Assembly: GCA_017439085.1 (NCBI GenBank)
Contig: JAFRTU010000013.1
Coordinates: 28,397-92,396, forward strand
Length of the DNA stretch: 64,000 nt
Origin: Clostridia bacterium
GTDB taxonomy: Bacteria; Bacillota; Clostridia; Christensenellales; Christensenellaceae
Direction of reading: 5' to 3'
Part shown: positions 1 through 8,697 of the stretch, piece by piece
How the letters are laid out: every line of letters begins with the position of its first letter
Position numbering within the stretch: the first letter of the stretch is position 1
The notes under the pieces: generated by a model
What the model was told of the DNA's origin: nothing
The model's database searches: none
Seen by the model: only the letters and a program-made list of their open reading frames with translations
Program-made: the position numbers and the translations under genes

Positions 1-933
1 TCCTTCTTCAAGCAACTTCTCTGCAAACTGCGGATGTTTGATGTTACAGCCAGCTATCACAGGAATGCTTACAGCTTTCTTGATATTTGCTCCGAGATGT
101 CTCTTCCATCCTTCAGCAAAATATGAAGGCTCTATGATGGTAGCACCGGAGTCATACGTTCCGCAGCTGACGTTAAGGCAGCTGATGCCGAGCTTCTCAA
201 GGTATCTTGCCTGATTGAGAGCATCTTCTTCAGTGATTCCGTCATCGAGATAGTCGCTCCCGTTCATTCTTACGGAGATGGGGAAAGCAGGTCCGCAGAA
301 TGCCTTTATGCCCATTATGATCTCGGTTATGAATCTCATCCTGCCCTCGAATGAACCGCCGTACTTGTCGGTACGCTTGTTGGTGTGTGGGGACAGGAAC
401 TGGGAAACGAGGTAACCATGAGCGGCATGGATCTCAACACCGTCGACTCCTGCCTTCTGTGCGATCACGGCTCCGGTAACGAATTTCTTGACCATTCCCT
501 CAACTTCTTCGGTCGTGAGGGCTCTCGGCTGTTCACCTATGACCTTGCAGGTTACGTCAGATGCAGATACAGGCTGTTTTCCTCCTATGAGTCTGCTAGG
601 AGTCTGGTTGCCGGGATGATGGAGCTGCACGAAGAGCTTCGTGCCATATGCGTGTACGGTCTCCACGAGACGGGACAGCTGGGCGATCACATGGGTGTTC
701 GTGACGCTTAACTGGTTCGGGGTTCCTACACCGGTCTCATCGTCTACTCTTGTGATCTCCGTAATGATGAGTCCGACTCCGCCCCTTGCACGGTCAGCAT
801 AGTATTTGATGATCCTCTCGCCTGCTTCACCTGTAGATTCGGCGAGGGAACATCCCATGGCAGGCATGACGACTCTGTTTTTGAGTTCAAGCTTGCCGAT
901 ATATCCTTTTTCAAGCATTTTTGTATAAGCCAT
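1..933 (-). CDS. NADH:flavin oxidoreductase (old yellow enzyme family), N-terminal part
   Basis: The gene runs off the left edge; the first 311 codons are present. It starts MAYTKMLEKG after a good GGGAGG ribosome site. Family signatures seen are VVMPAMG near residue 22, HHPGNQ for FMN and substrate binding near residue 105, and GVDGVEIHAAHGYLVSQFLSP followed by NKRTDKYGGS, typical of the 2,4-dienoyl-CoA reductase/enoate reductase branch. Such proteins reduce activated C=C bonds with FMN and often carry a C-terminal FeS and FAD/NAD half, which would lie outside the window. The substrate cannot be told. It is transcribed away from the nitroreductase, with a TATAAT box at 972-977 on this strand. 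Confidence 0.9.
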   Translation of the reverse strand, partial: MAYTKMLEKGYIGKLELKNRVVMPAMGCSLAESTGEAGERIIKYYADRARGGVGLIITEITRVDDETGVGTPNQLSVTNTHVIAQLSRLVETVHAYGTKLFVQLHHPGNQTPSRLIGGKQPVSASDVTCKVIGEQPRALTTEEVEGMVKKFVTGAVIAQKAGVDGVEIHAAHGYLVSQFLSPHTNKRTDKYGGSFEGRMRFITEIIMGIKAFCGPAFPISVRMNGSDYLDDGITEEDALNQARYLEKLGISCLNVSCGTYDSGATIIEPSYFAEGWKRHLGANIKKAVSIPVIAGCNIKHPQFAEKLLEEG

Positions 934-1091
934 AAAAACCTCCCTATAAGTAATAAAGATCATCTGTATATATTATACAATATGACCCGTAGACCCAAAA
1001 GGCAGAGCAGCATCAAGGGAGTCCTGGCGGGTATCAGAAGGATTGACTTATCTGATAAAATAGAAACAGAGAATGAAAAGGAGGATATATC

Positions 1092-1607
1092 ATGGCAGAT
1101 TTCTCAAAAGTTATAGCTGAGAGGAACTCGGTACGCAAGTACAGCGAAAAGGAAGTTCCCTGTGAAGTTGTAAAGGCACTGGTAGAGGCAGGATTACAGG
1201 CTCCTACGGCTACGAACAGACAGGAGATACATATCACGGTAGTAAAGAGGGATAATCCCGTACAGAAGGAGATACAGCAGGATCTGAACCCAGATGCGAC
1301 AACATCATTCTTCTACGATGCACCGATCACCCTCTATCTTTCAGGAGAAGAAGCTTTCAAATGGAGCCCGGTAGATGCAGGAATAGCCGTTGAGAACATT
1401 CATCTTGCTGCACAGGCAATGGGACTTGGAAGCGTAATACTCGGATGTATGGAGAAAATCTTGAACGGGGAGAAGAAAGCGGAGTATGCAAAGAAGCTTT
1501 GCTTCCCGGACGGATATCGCTACCAGATAGCGATAGCATTCGGATATGCCGAGGCAACGAAGGAACCTCATAAGACGGACTTTGATACGCACGTGAGCAT
1601 ACTCTGA
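1092..1607 (+). CDS. Nitroreductase-family FMN protein
   Basis: 171 residues, typical of the short nitroreductase class. The N-terminal ERNSVRKYSEKEV (about residues 10-22) is the FMN-phosphate-binding stretch, and QAPTATNRQ is the usual second flavin contact. The C-terminal half has AIAVENIHLAAQAMGLGSV, the conserved central helix. These enzymes use NAD(P)H to reduce nitro compounds, quinones or flavins; the physiological substrate is unknown. AAAGGAGG lies just upstream of the ATG. It is a single gene closed by a strong terminator and diverges from the old-yellow-enzyme gene, so both may serve reductive metabolism. Confidence 0.9.
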   Translation: MADFSKVIAERNSVRKYSEKEVPCEVVKALVEAGLQAPTATNRQEIHITVVKRDNPVQKEIQQDLNPDATTSFFYDAPITLYLSGEEAFKWSPVDAGIAVENIHLAAQAMGLGSVILGCMEKILNGEKKAEYAKKLCFPDGYRYQIAIAFGYAEATKEPHKTDFDTHVSIL

Positions 1608-1625
1608 GAAGGGTTAAATGAACAT

Positions 1626-1660
1626 AAAAGAAGAGCACTTTAAGGAGTGCTCTTCTTTTA
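1626..1660 (+). terminator. Rho-independent terminator of the nitroreductase gene
   Basis: Perfect 14-bp stem (1626-1639 with 1646-1659), 6-nt loop, with an A-run on the left arm and a T-rich right arm. Confidence 0.9.
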
Positions 1661-1745
1661 TATGCGAGTCGGCTCTTTAGATGTTTTCCGGGAGAAATAA
1701 ACAATATACAATGGTAAAAGAACTTACAGATATGGAGATACTTTG

Positions 1746-2360
1746 ATGGGAATTGACGATTTCATTTCTAGCGATATAAAGAGGCTTGATGAACAGCTCA
1801 TTTTCACAGCCGAGATAGATAAGATGACCTCAGTTGCCAGGAGGACTCTTCTTCTCGACAAGAGCAGGAGAGAAAACGATGCGGAGCATTCCTGGCATAT
1901 AGCAGTCATGGCCATGCTGTTTTCAGAATATGCCATAGAGAAAGTGGATATTGGAAGATCTGTACAGATGTGTGTGGTACACGATCTGGTAGAGATAATA
2001 GCCGGTGATACCTTTGCCTATGATCCTGAAGGCAACATGGGAAAGAAGGAGAGAGAAGAGAAGGCTGCAGACATACTTTATGCCAAGCTTCCGGAAGAAC
2101 AGGGCCAGCATCTGAGAGATCTGTGGGAAGAATTCGACGCCATGGAAACTGCCGACGCAAAATATGCGGCATGCATGGACAGGATCCAGCCATTCCTTCA
2201 CAACACCCTCACGGATGGATTCACCTGGGTGGAGGGAAACACCTCGAGGGATCAGGTGGAAAAAAGAATGGCAATAGTTAAGGAGTTCATGCCGAAAGTA
2301 TACGAATGGATGGAGAAGAACATCGACTCTGCGATAGAAAAAGGCTGGGTACGCCCCTGA
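1746..2360 (+). CDS. HD-domain hydrolase, YfbR/5'-deoxynucleotidase-like
   Basis: 204 residues. The metal-binding HD signature is intact: His48 and His51 in ENDAEHSWH, His79-Asp80 in VVHDLVE, Asp88 in AGD, and a later Asp in CMDRIQPF. This matches the HD_3 group that includes E. coli YfbR, which dephosphorylates deoxynucleoside monophosphates; the exact substrate here is inferred only. The ATG at 1746 is chosen because GGAG sits 8 bases upstream, whereas a TTG directly before it has no better site. It ends 10 bases before the next gene and is probably co-transcribed with it. Confidence 0.85.
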   Translation: MGIDDFISSDIKRLDEQLIFTAEIDKMTSVARRTLLLDKSRRENDAEHSWHIAVMAMLFSEYAIEKVDIGRSVQMCVVHDLVEIIAGDTFAYDPEGNMGKKEREEKAADILYAKLPEEQGQHLRDLWEEFDAMETADAKYAACMDRIQPFLHNTLTDGFTWVEGNTSRDQVEKRMAIVKEFMPKVYEWMEKNIDSAIEKGWVRP

Positions 2361-2370
2361 AGACAGGGCA

Positions 2371-4155
2371 GTGGAAAAAGATATGGATGAACAGACTTCG
2401 AATCTCAAGACTCTGAGCAGACTCATGCTGAGGCTGCTTCCGGTACAGATACTCTTAAGTGCGGTAGGTGCAGTTAACGGTATCGTATCCAGCTTCTTTG
2501 CAAACAATTTCGTGGGAGTCGATGCAATGAGTGCCGTAGGTCTTTACGGGCCTATAGGGATGCTGGGATCGACCATCAGTACTATTCTTGTAGGTGGTTC
2601 AGTAATACTGTGCGGACAATACATAGGAAAGAACAGTAAGAAGGATATGGATGACATATTCTCTCTTAATATCGTCCTTTCCGTTCTGACGGCTCTTGTA
2701 ATGATGGGCTTGTTTGCTGTTATAGGACTTTTTGATCTCTCTGACTTCATAACCACTGACAGTGCCGTGAAGCCCATTTTCAACAGATATCTTCTCGGAC
2801 AGGCAGCAGGGATGATCCCCATGATGCTCGGAAACTCTGCTTCCTCCTTCCTTTCTCTTGAGAACAAGGGAAAGAGGACCATGACAGCTAGTATTATATA
2901 TATCGTAATCAACATAATCCTTAACTATGTCTTTGTACAGCTCCTGAAGATGGAGGCTCTGGGCCTTGCTCTGGCTTCTTCTCTTGGGATGTGGGTGTTC
3001 TTCGGGGTACAGGCCGAATACTTCATATCCGGGAAATCAAGCTTTCATATCAGACTTAAAGGCCTTCCCTGGAGAGATATGTTTGCCATCATTAAGATAG
3101 GATTGCCGGGTGCAGTATGCTATCTTTACATGACGCTTAGAGGCATCATAGTGAACAAACTGCTGGAGGTCCATGTGGGCACTGTGGGGGTGTCCGCTTT
3201 TGCGACAGTTAACAATCTTCTGGGCCTTGCATGGTCGATCCCTGCAGGAATGCTATCGGTATCAAGACTTATAATCAGCGTAAGTGTTGGAGAAGAGGAC
3301 AGGAAGACCCTAACGGACGTGATGAAGGTAATGTTCACCCGTTATCTTCCGATCATGTGTGTGGCTGTGGCAGGAATGATCCTTTGTGCAGTTCCGTTTA
3401 CCAGGATCTTCTACAGAGATGCGTCTGAAAGCGTTTACACTATGACGGTCTCAGGCTTCAGGATACTTCCCCTCTGCATGCCGTTCGCTTTGATATTGAA
3501 TCATTTTACGTGTTACTGTGAGGCCTCAGGGAGACAGTGGTTCGTACATATCGAAGGTTTCCTTAACGGGGTAGCCTGTGTTGCGGGGTTCACTGCACTT
3601 CTGATCCCCTATTTCGGGATGGACAGTGCATATATAGCAAATGTGCTGAACGGAGTGGTTACTGTTCTGGTGACTGTGGTGTTCTCCTGGATAAGCAACA
3701 GACATTTTCCAGGGAACATGGAGGAATATATGGTGATCCCGGAAGATTTCGGAGCATCTGAAGAAGAAAGACTCGATTACAGCGTGGAGAGCATGAATGA
3801 CGTTATAAAAGTATCCGAAAAAATAGGAGAATTTTGCCTGGAGAAAGGCATGGACAAGAGAACTGCATATATGGCAGGTCTTGCCATGGAGGAGATGGCT
3901 GGCAACGTGGTCGAGCACGGATTTACCAAGGATGAGAAGAAACATACCATAGATATCCGCGTAGTGAAGAAGGGAGATGATCTCATTATGAGGGTAAAGG
4001 ATGACTGCAGGTCCTTCGATCCCACAAAACGAATAAGGACCTCGGATGAAGGTGATCTATCAAGCAATATCGGTATCAGGCTGGTACTGAAGGCTGCAAA
4101 AGACGTACAGTATCAGAACATCCTGGGATTGAACGTACTGACCATGAAAGTCTGA
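2371..4155 (+). CDS. MATE-family transporter fused to a C-terminal RsbW-like HATPase domain
   Basis: 594 residues. Residues 1 to about 450 form a MATE/NorM-type transporter with about 12 membrane helices. The last 130 residues are a GHKL ATPase domain of the anti-sigma-kinase type: N-box EEMAGNVVEHGF (507-518), a G1-like KDDCRSFDP (543-551) in which the usual glycine of DxG is Cys546, and G2 SNIGIRLVL (565-573). MATE carriers use ion gradients, so an ATP-binding tail suggests regulation by STAS partners rather than energy supply (inference). STAS and PP2C genes lie 2.4 kb downstream. The start is GTG 2371 or ATG 2383; neither has a strong ribosome site. A terminator follows. Confidence 0.88.
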   Translation: MEKDMDEQTSNLKTLSRLMLRLLPVQILLSAVGAVNGIVSSFFANNFVGVDAMSAVGLYGPIGMLGSTISTILVGGSVILCGQYIGKNSKKDMDDIFSLNIVLSVLTALVMMGLFAVIGLFDLSDFITTDSAVKPIFNRYLLGQAAGMIPMMLGNSASSFLSLENKGKRTMTASIIYIVINIILNYVFVQLLKMEALGLALASSLGMWVFFGVQAEYFISGKSSFHIRLKGLPWRDMFAIIKIGLPGAVCYLYMTLRGIIVNKLLEVHVGTVGVSAFATVNNLLGLAWSIPAGMLSVSRLIISVSVGEEDRKTLTDVMKVMFTRYLPIMCVAVAGMILCAVPFTRIFYRDASESVYTMTVSGFRILPLCMPFALILNHFTCYCEASGRQWFVHIEGFLNGVACVAGFTALLIPYFGMDSAYIANVLNGVVTVLVTVVFSWISNRHFPGNMEEYMVIPEDFGASEEERLDYSVESMNDVIKVSEKIGEFCLEKGMDKRTAYMAGLAMEEMAGNVVEHGFTKDEKKHTIDIRVVKKGDDLIMRVKDDCRSFDPTKRIRTSDEGDLSSNIGIRLVLKAAKDVQYQNILGLNVLTMKV

Positions 4156-4176
4156 AACTCAATAGTAAATGGAAGA

Positions 4177-4205
4177 CCGCAGATCACCTGCGGCCTTTTC
4201 TATTT
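4177..4205 (+). terminator. Terminator after the MATE-HATPase gene
   Basis: Stem CCGCAG/CTGCGG (4177-4182 with 4188-4193), loop ATCAC, then CCTTTTCTATTT. Confidence 0.75.
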
Positions 4206-4221
4206 CATAGATAACGGGAAC

Positions 4222-4237
4222 ATCTCCTTGAGGAGAT
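4222..4237. promoter_or_regulatory. Candidate operator: palindrome over the HMA/ZIP -35 box
   Basis: ATCTCCT-TG-AGGAGAT is a perfect inverted repeat with 7-bp arms. It covers the -35 hexamer at 4228-4233, where a repressor would block RNA polymerase. Since the genes it controls look metal-related, a metal-sensing repressor is a reasonable guess; no regulator gene is adjacent. Confidence 0.5.
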
Positions 4238-4256
4238 TGAGAAAAGAGAATATAAT
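4228..4256 (+). promoter_or_regulatory. Sigma-A-type promoter of the HMA/ZIP operon
   Basis: TTGAGG (4228-4233), 17-bp spacer, TATAAT (4251-4256). Transcription would start near 4263, just before a hairpin GTTAGC-GAAA-GCTAAC (4265-4280) with a GNRA-type loop at the very 5' end of the message, upstream of the GGAGG ribosome site. Confidence 0.7.
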
Positions 4257-4303
4257 TGTCTGAGGTTAGCGAAAGCTAACTATATAACGGAGGTAAAAAG
4301 ATC

Positions 4304-4558
4304 ATGATAAAGACTACTCTTGATATAGAGGGAATGATGTGTTCCATGTGCGAAGCACATATATGTGATACTATCAGGAATGCTGTGCCCGGAGCAAAAA
4401 AAGTCTCAGCCTCGAGATCCAAAGGTAAGGCTTCTTTTTTGTCAGAGGAGATACCTGACAGGGAAATACTGATGAATAAGATCGCAGAGACAGGCTATTC
4501 CTGCACAGGCATTGCTTCGGAGCAGTATGTGAAGAAAGGCTGGTTCGGCAGAGGATGA
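4304..4558 (+). CDS. Heavy-metal-associated (HMA) domain protein
   Basis: 84 residues. The N-terminal half is an HMA fold with the metal-binding loop GMMCSMCEAHI (Cys13, Cys16), as in CopZ-type chaperones and the N-termini of metal P-type ATPases. The tail is not typical of CopZ and ends in KKGWFGRG. The stop codon overlaps the start of the ZIP gene (ATGA), so translation is coupled, suggesting the small protein handles or senses the same metal. The usual CopZ motif MxCxxC is here MCSMC, so the metal could be copper, zinc or another soft ion. Confidence 0.85.
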   Translation: MIKTTLDIEGMMCSMCEAHICDTIRNAVPGAKKVSASRSKGKASFLSEEIPDREILMNKIAETGYSCTGIASEQYVKKGWFGRG

Positions 4559-5334
4559 ATGGTGCAGCTCTGGGACTCCTTATCCCTTTTATCGGTACGG
4601 CCCTGGGCTCAGCCTGCGTCTTTTTCCTGAAGGACGAGCTTAAGAGCGGGATACAAAGAGCACTCACGGGTTTTGCAGCGGGAGTCATGGTGGCAGCTTC
4701 GGTATGGAGCCTTATAGTGCCTGCAATGGAACAGTCTGCCCCGATGGGAAGGCTGGCATTCCTTCCCGCATTTGCGGGATTATGGGTGGGAGTCCTTTTC
4801 CTGTTGCTTCTGGATCACGTCATACCACATCTCCACAGAGCGGTCAATCAGACCGAAGGACCGAGGAGCACGTTTACCCGCCTTACGATGATGGTAATGG
4901 CAGTAACTCTTCACAACATTCCTGAAGGGATGGCAGTCGGAGTAGTTTATGCAGGAATGCTGAAAGGTGACGGACTTATATCTGCAGGGGGAGCACTGGC
5001 TCTGTCGCTTGGCATAGCCATACAGAACTTTCCTGAAGGGGCGATAATATCGATGCCTCTTTATGCAGAAGGAAAGAGCAGGGGCAGATCATTCCTTCTC
5101 GGAGTGCTGTCCGGAGCGGTCGAGCCCGTATTCGGAGGGCTGACAGTACTGGCTGCAGGGCTTGTCACTCCACTGATGCCGTATTTTCTTTCATTTGCAG
5201 CAGGTGCAATGCTCTATGTCGTGGTGGAAGAACTGATACCCGATATGTCTCAGGGAAGTCATTCCAATACGGGAGTCATATGCTTTGCTCTGGGATTCAG
5301 TATCATGATGGCCCTGGATGTGGCGCTCGGATGA
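4555..5334 (+). CDS. ZIP-family metal transporter
   Basis: 259 residues, about eight membrane helices. The metal-site motifs on helices 4 and 5 are clear: HNIPEG at 120-125 and QNFPEG at 157-162. A histidine-containing segment DHVIPHLHR (87-95) lies in the cytoplasmic loop. It belongs to the GufA/ZupT branch, which imports Zn2+, Fe2+ or Mn2+; the direction and ion here are inferred from the family. It begins inside the stop codon of the HMA gene and forms a two-gene operon with it, under the promoter at 4228-4256. Confidence 0.92.
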   Translation: MNGAALGLLIPFIGTALGSACVFFLKDELKSGIQRALTGFAAGVMVAASVWSLIVPAMEQSAPMGRLAFLPAFAGLWVGVLFLLLLDHVIPHLHRAVNQTEGPRSTFTRLTMMVMAVTLHNIPEGMAVGVVYAGMLKGDGLISAGGALALSLGIAIQNFPEGAIISMPLYAEGKSRGRSFLLGVLSGAVEPVFGGLTVLAAGLVTPLMPYFLSFAAGAMLYVVVEELIPDMSQGSHSNTGVICFALGFSIMMALDVALG

Positions 5335-5364
5335 GAATAAAAAAGGATATAGAGAGCATGAAAC

Positions 5365-5410
5365 AGACCGGTACGGGATTATATAGTCTCTGCCGGTCTT
5401 CTGCTATTTC
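5365..5410 (+). terminator. Probable terminator of the HMA/ZIP operon
   Basis: Inverted repeat AGACCGG/CCGGTCT (5365-5371 with 5393-5399) with a 21-nt loop, followed by TCTGCTATTTC. The loop is long and the T-run is interrupted. Confidence 0.45.
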
Positions 5411-5503
5411 TGAAGCATCTGCAAGGGGAGAAAGAGTATCCCTGCAAAGCTGCGTGATGATATACTTATTATGAATAAATATGGTCTGAAAGGAGCTCCT
5501 TTT

Positions 5504-6532
5504 ATGAAAGACTATGTTCTTTTGAATGATGACAGGACCTTCGCGTTTTCCGCGGAAAACCAGACGGGCACAAGGGGAGGCGGATCACGAGGAGGAGACT
5601 GTACAAAGCTTTCTCCTAAGGTAAGGATCCAGCCGGGAGAGACTTTTACGCTGGTTGATACGGATGGTCCGGGCGTGATCCAGAACATGTGGTTCACAGG
5701 ATACGTAGGACACAGCTTCATCATAAGGATGTATTGGGACGGACAGGAGCATCCTTCCGTAGAGGCTCCTCTGTCAGCGTTCTTCGGTTGCGCATATGAT
5801 GAGAATTTCGAAGACAGGGACGGCAATTACCCTGTGCTGAACTCGGCACTGATGCTTGTAGCTCCGGGAAGAGGATTCAACTCCTTTTTCGAGATGCCTT
5901 TCAGAAAGCACTGCAGGATAACCATGGAGAACAGGGGAGAGGAACCGAGATCCCTCTACTACATAATCACAGGCTGTTACAGAGAGCTTCCCGAGAACAT
6001 AGGCTACTTCCATGCCTCATACAGGCAGGAGCATCCGGTCACGAAGGGAAGAAGCTATACCATAATAGACGGCATAAAGGGCAAGGGGCAGTTCCTTGGA
6101 GTCACTCTGGCGACTGGGATGAACAGAAACAATACCTGCTGGGTTGAGGGAGAAGCCAGGATGTATATCGATGATGATATATATCCTTCCATACACTATA
6201 CCGGCACGGAGGACTATTTCACCGGTTCCTATGGGTTCGGGCATGATGTCCATATCAAGAGATATCAGACTTTCAGCGGTATCTACAGCGGCATGTTTGC
6301 GATCATGGGAGACAACATGCAATTCTACAACGGACAGCAGCGGTTCCTGCTCTACAGGTTCCACGTACCGGATCCCATCCGTTTCGAGACGGGATTCAGG
6401 ATGACTCTGGACAATATGGGCTGGACAGGTCCCAGGTATGATGATTACACAAGCGTGGCATACTGGTATCAGACACTTCCTTCTGCACGTTTGAAGGATC
6501 TGCCTGAAGACACAGAGATGTGTATGAAATGA
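5504..6532 (+). CDS. DUF2961 / GH172-type glycoside hydrolase
   Basis: 342 residues from the chosen ATG at 5504, which has AAAGGAG 9 bases upstream; an in-frame ATG at 5471 lacks a ribosome site. The protein matches the DUF2961 family, now GH172, whose characterised members act on fructofuranosyl or arabinofuranosyl bonds. Seen features are the double jelly-roll start with GPGVIQNMWFTG, the conserved YPSIHYTGTEDYFTGSYGF region carrying acidic catalytic candidates, and a C-terminal RFHVPDPIRFETGFRMTLD. No signal peptide is visible, so it would act on imported sugars. The substrate is not determinable. The signalling operon starts 70 bases downstream. Confidence 0.85.
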   Translation: MKDYVLLNDDRTFAFSAENQTGTRGGGSRGGDCTKLSPKVRIQPGETFTLVDTDGPGVIQNMWFTGYVGHSFIIRMYWDGQEHPSVEAPLSAFFGCAYDENFEDRDGNYPVLNSALMLVAPGRGFNSFFEMPFRKHCRITMENRGEEPRSLYYIITGCYRELPENIGYFHASYRQEHPVTKGRSYTIIDGIKGKGQFLGVTLATGMNRNNTCWVEGEARMYIDDDIYPSIHYTGTEDYFTGSYGFGHDVHIKRYQTFSGIYSGMFAIMGDNMQFYNGQQRFLLYRFHVPDPIRFETGFRMTLDNMGWTGPRYDDYTSVAYWYQTLPSARLKDLPEDTEMCMK

Positions 6533-6602
6533 GGAAAATAATAGAAATAAGGACAACCTAGATGCGGCGATAAACACCATGATCGGAAAAAGGAGGAAAA
6601 AG

Positions 6603-6905
6603 ATGCTTAATACGAAAACCGGTATATATGAGGAAAAGGCTGTTATAAGCCTTGAGGGAAAACTTGATACACTCACTTCACCTGAGCTAGAACAGGTGAT
6701 CACAGAAGTGATCCCGCAGACAAATGAACTGATACTTGACCTTGAAGGTCTTGAGTATACTTCTTCTGCCGGACTCCGTGTGATACTCAGCACATACAAG
6801 AGGATGAACGCCAAGAACGGTATCCTTAGAGTAAGGAACGTGAATCCGGTAGTCATGGAACTCTTTGAGATGACAGAACTGGCTCCGATACTCAACATAG
6901 AATAA
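6603..6905 (+). CDS. STAS-domain anti-sigma-factor antagonist (SpoIIAA/RsbV-like)
   Basis: 100 residues, a lone STAS domain. The phospho-acceptor region is LDLEGLEYTSSAGLRVI (about 46-62), matching the DSSGL loop of SpoIIAA in which one serine is phosphorylated by an RsbW-type kinase. ATG 6603 is preferred over one 24 bases upstream because AGGAGG (6591-6596) is well spaced. In known systems the unphosphorylated form binds the kinase and frees its target. It is the first gene of a tight operon with the phosphatase (10-base gap) and the STAS-APH-RsbW fusion, but no sigma factor is nearby. Confidence 0.93.
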   Translation: MLNTKTGIYEEKAVISLEGKLDTLTSPELEQVITEVIPQTNELILDLEGLEYTSSAGLRVILSTYKRMNAKNGILRVRNVNPVVMELFEMTELAPILNIE

Positions 6906-6915
6906 GGGTCTAAGG

Positions 6916-8694
6916 ATGGAAGAAAACAGACAGAAGATAGGGCTTATACAGCAGATATCAGTATTGTTCATACTGGGGATATTTCTGACGGGCATCATCA
7001 CATACGGAACAGAATATTACGTTACTGAGAGAAACGTCAAGGCTCAGGTCGAGAATCTTGCAAGCCAGACCGCGAGGGAAGTGACTCTGGCAGTAAGGGA
7101 ATATCCGGCATATGAGTGGCTGCTCAGGTACTGGTATGAGAACGCAGACACTCTTGACATAGAGTATGATGCGGAATACTGGAGAAACGCTATCACTAAA
7201 GAAAAGTGCCGTGTCTTTTCAGAGAAACATCCTGATCTGCAGCTCGATTATCTCATGGAAGAGGAGATAAGGGCACTTTCGGATGAGGATCAGAAACTCT
7301 ATGCGGAGATCGCATATTCATGGTTCATAACGAGGATAAACCAGATAAAGAGAGCCAATAAGATAGACTTCCTTTTCTGTGTTGTCGTGAGAGATCCGTA
7401 TGACCGTCAGTTCTTCCTCTTCAGCGCTGCTGATGAGGGTGCCAAGAGGGGAACGGACTATGAGGAGGTCTATACCATAGGGACCACGGTAACAGTGTCC
7501 GAGACCCAACAGGAGGCCATGAAGCAGGCTGTACTGAAAGATGCCCACCTGGGAGACGCTGGTAAATACTTCGATTATTATGCATATATGGGGACGCTGA
7601 AAGACGATTATCTCCTTCTCGGAATGACATACAATATCTCCGACATAAGGAGCACGGTCGATCAGAACACCCTGAAAGAAGTATCTTATGCGGTTTTCCA
7701 TCAGATATTCCTGTCCCTTCTCTGGCTGATAGCGATATATCTGTTCGTCATCAAGCCACTGAAGGATATACAGAAAAGCATAAGATTCTATATAGAGACA
7801 AAGGATACGGAGACAACTGTAAAGGATCTGACCCGTATCAGGAGCAGGAACGAGCTCGGACAGTTGGCCAATGATGTCAAAGACATGACCATAGAGATGA
7901 GCGATTATACCAACGAGATCAAGAACATAACCGCAGAACAGGAGAGGATCGGAACAGAGCTCTCAGTCGCTACGAGGATACAGGTGGCGATGCTTCCGCA
8001 CGTGTTCCCTCCGTTCCCTAATAGACATGAGATCGACATCTATGCATCCATGGATCCGGCAAAGGAAGTGGGAGGAGACTTCTACGATTTCTTCTTCGTG
8101 GATGAGGATCATCTTTGCATTATAATGGCAGATGTATCCGGAAAGGGAGTTCCTGCAGCGCTGTTCATGATGGCTTCAAAGATCATACTTCAGAGTGTGG
8201 CAATGCTCGGCCGGTCCGTATCGGAGGTACTTGCCCTGACAAACGAGGCCATATGCTCCAACAATCAGGAAGACATGTTCGTCACGGTCTGGATCGGAAT
8301 GCTTGAAGTGTCCACGGGAAAGCTCGTATGCTCGAATGCGGGACATGAGTATCCTACTATAAAAGATGCTGACGGAGATTTCAGGATATATAAGGATAAG
8401 CACGGACTCGTGATAGGAGCTCTTGACGGGATGAAATATACCGAGTATGAGCTTCAGCTTGAACCGGGAGCCAAGATCTTCGTTTATACGGACGGAGTAC
8501 CTGAAGCTACGAATGCAGACGGGGAGATGTTCGGTATGGAAAGGACGATAGACGCTCTTAACGAGGTCAAGGAGAAGGATCCTGAGAGCGTCCTTAAGAA
8601 TATAAGACGCAGAGTGGATGAGTTTACAGCGGGAGCCGAGCAATTCGACGATCTTACGATGCTGTGTTTGGAATATAAGGGTAAAGGAGAATGA
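6916..8694 (+). CDS. Membrane-bound PP2C phosphatase with extracytoplasmic sensor and HAMP (SpoIIE/RsbU-like)
   Basis: 592 residues. A membrane helix at about 13-31, an extracytoplasmic region to about 255 of unassigned sensor type, a second helix at about 257-280, a HAMP-like linker to about 345, then a SpoIIE-type PP2C domain. The metal-binding acids are present: GGDFYD (about 386), ADVSGKGVPAALFM (about 405), TDGVPEATN and FDDLTML near the end. Such enzymes dephosphorylate STAS proteins in response to a signal. The targets are likely the STAS proteins made just upstream and downstream; the stimulus is unknown. It ends 3 bases before the fusion gene. Confidence 0.93.
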   Translation: MEENRQKIGLIQQISVLFILGIFLTGIITYGTEYYVTERNVKAQVENLASQTAREVTLAVREYPAYEWLLRYWYENADTLDIEYDAEYWRNAITKEKCRVFSEKHPDLQLDYLMEEEIRALSDEDQKLYAEIAYSWFITRINQIKRANKIDFLFCVVVRDPYDRQFFLFSAADEGAKRGTDYEEVYTIGTTVTVSETQQEAMKQAVLKDAHLGDAGKYFDYYAYMGTLKDDYLLLGMTYNISDIRSTVDQNTLKEVSYAVFHQIFLSLLWLIAIYLFVIKPLKDIQKSIRFYIETKDTETTVKDLTRIRSRNELGQLANDVKDMTIEMSDYTNEIKNITAEQERIGTELSVATRIQVAMLPHVFPPFPNRHEIDIYASMDPAKEVGGDFYDFFFVDEDHLCIIMADVSGKGVPAALFMMASKIILQSVAMLGRSVSEVLALTNEAICSNNQEDMFVTVWIGMLEVSTGKLVCSNAGHEYPTIKDADGDFRIYKDKHGLVIGALDGMKYTEYELQLEPGAKIFVYTDGVPEATNADGEMFGMERTIDALNEVKEKDPESVLKNIRRRVDEFTAGAEQFDDLTMLCLEYKGKGE

Positions 8695-8697
8695 TCC

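Noticed and set aside
385..711. 108-codon open frame on the + strand
   Set aside because: It lies opposite the old-yellow-enzyme gene, whose - strand product has clear family motifs.
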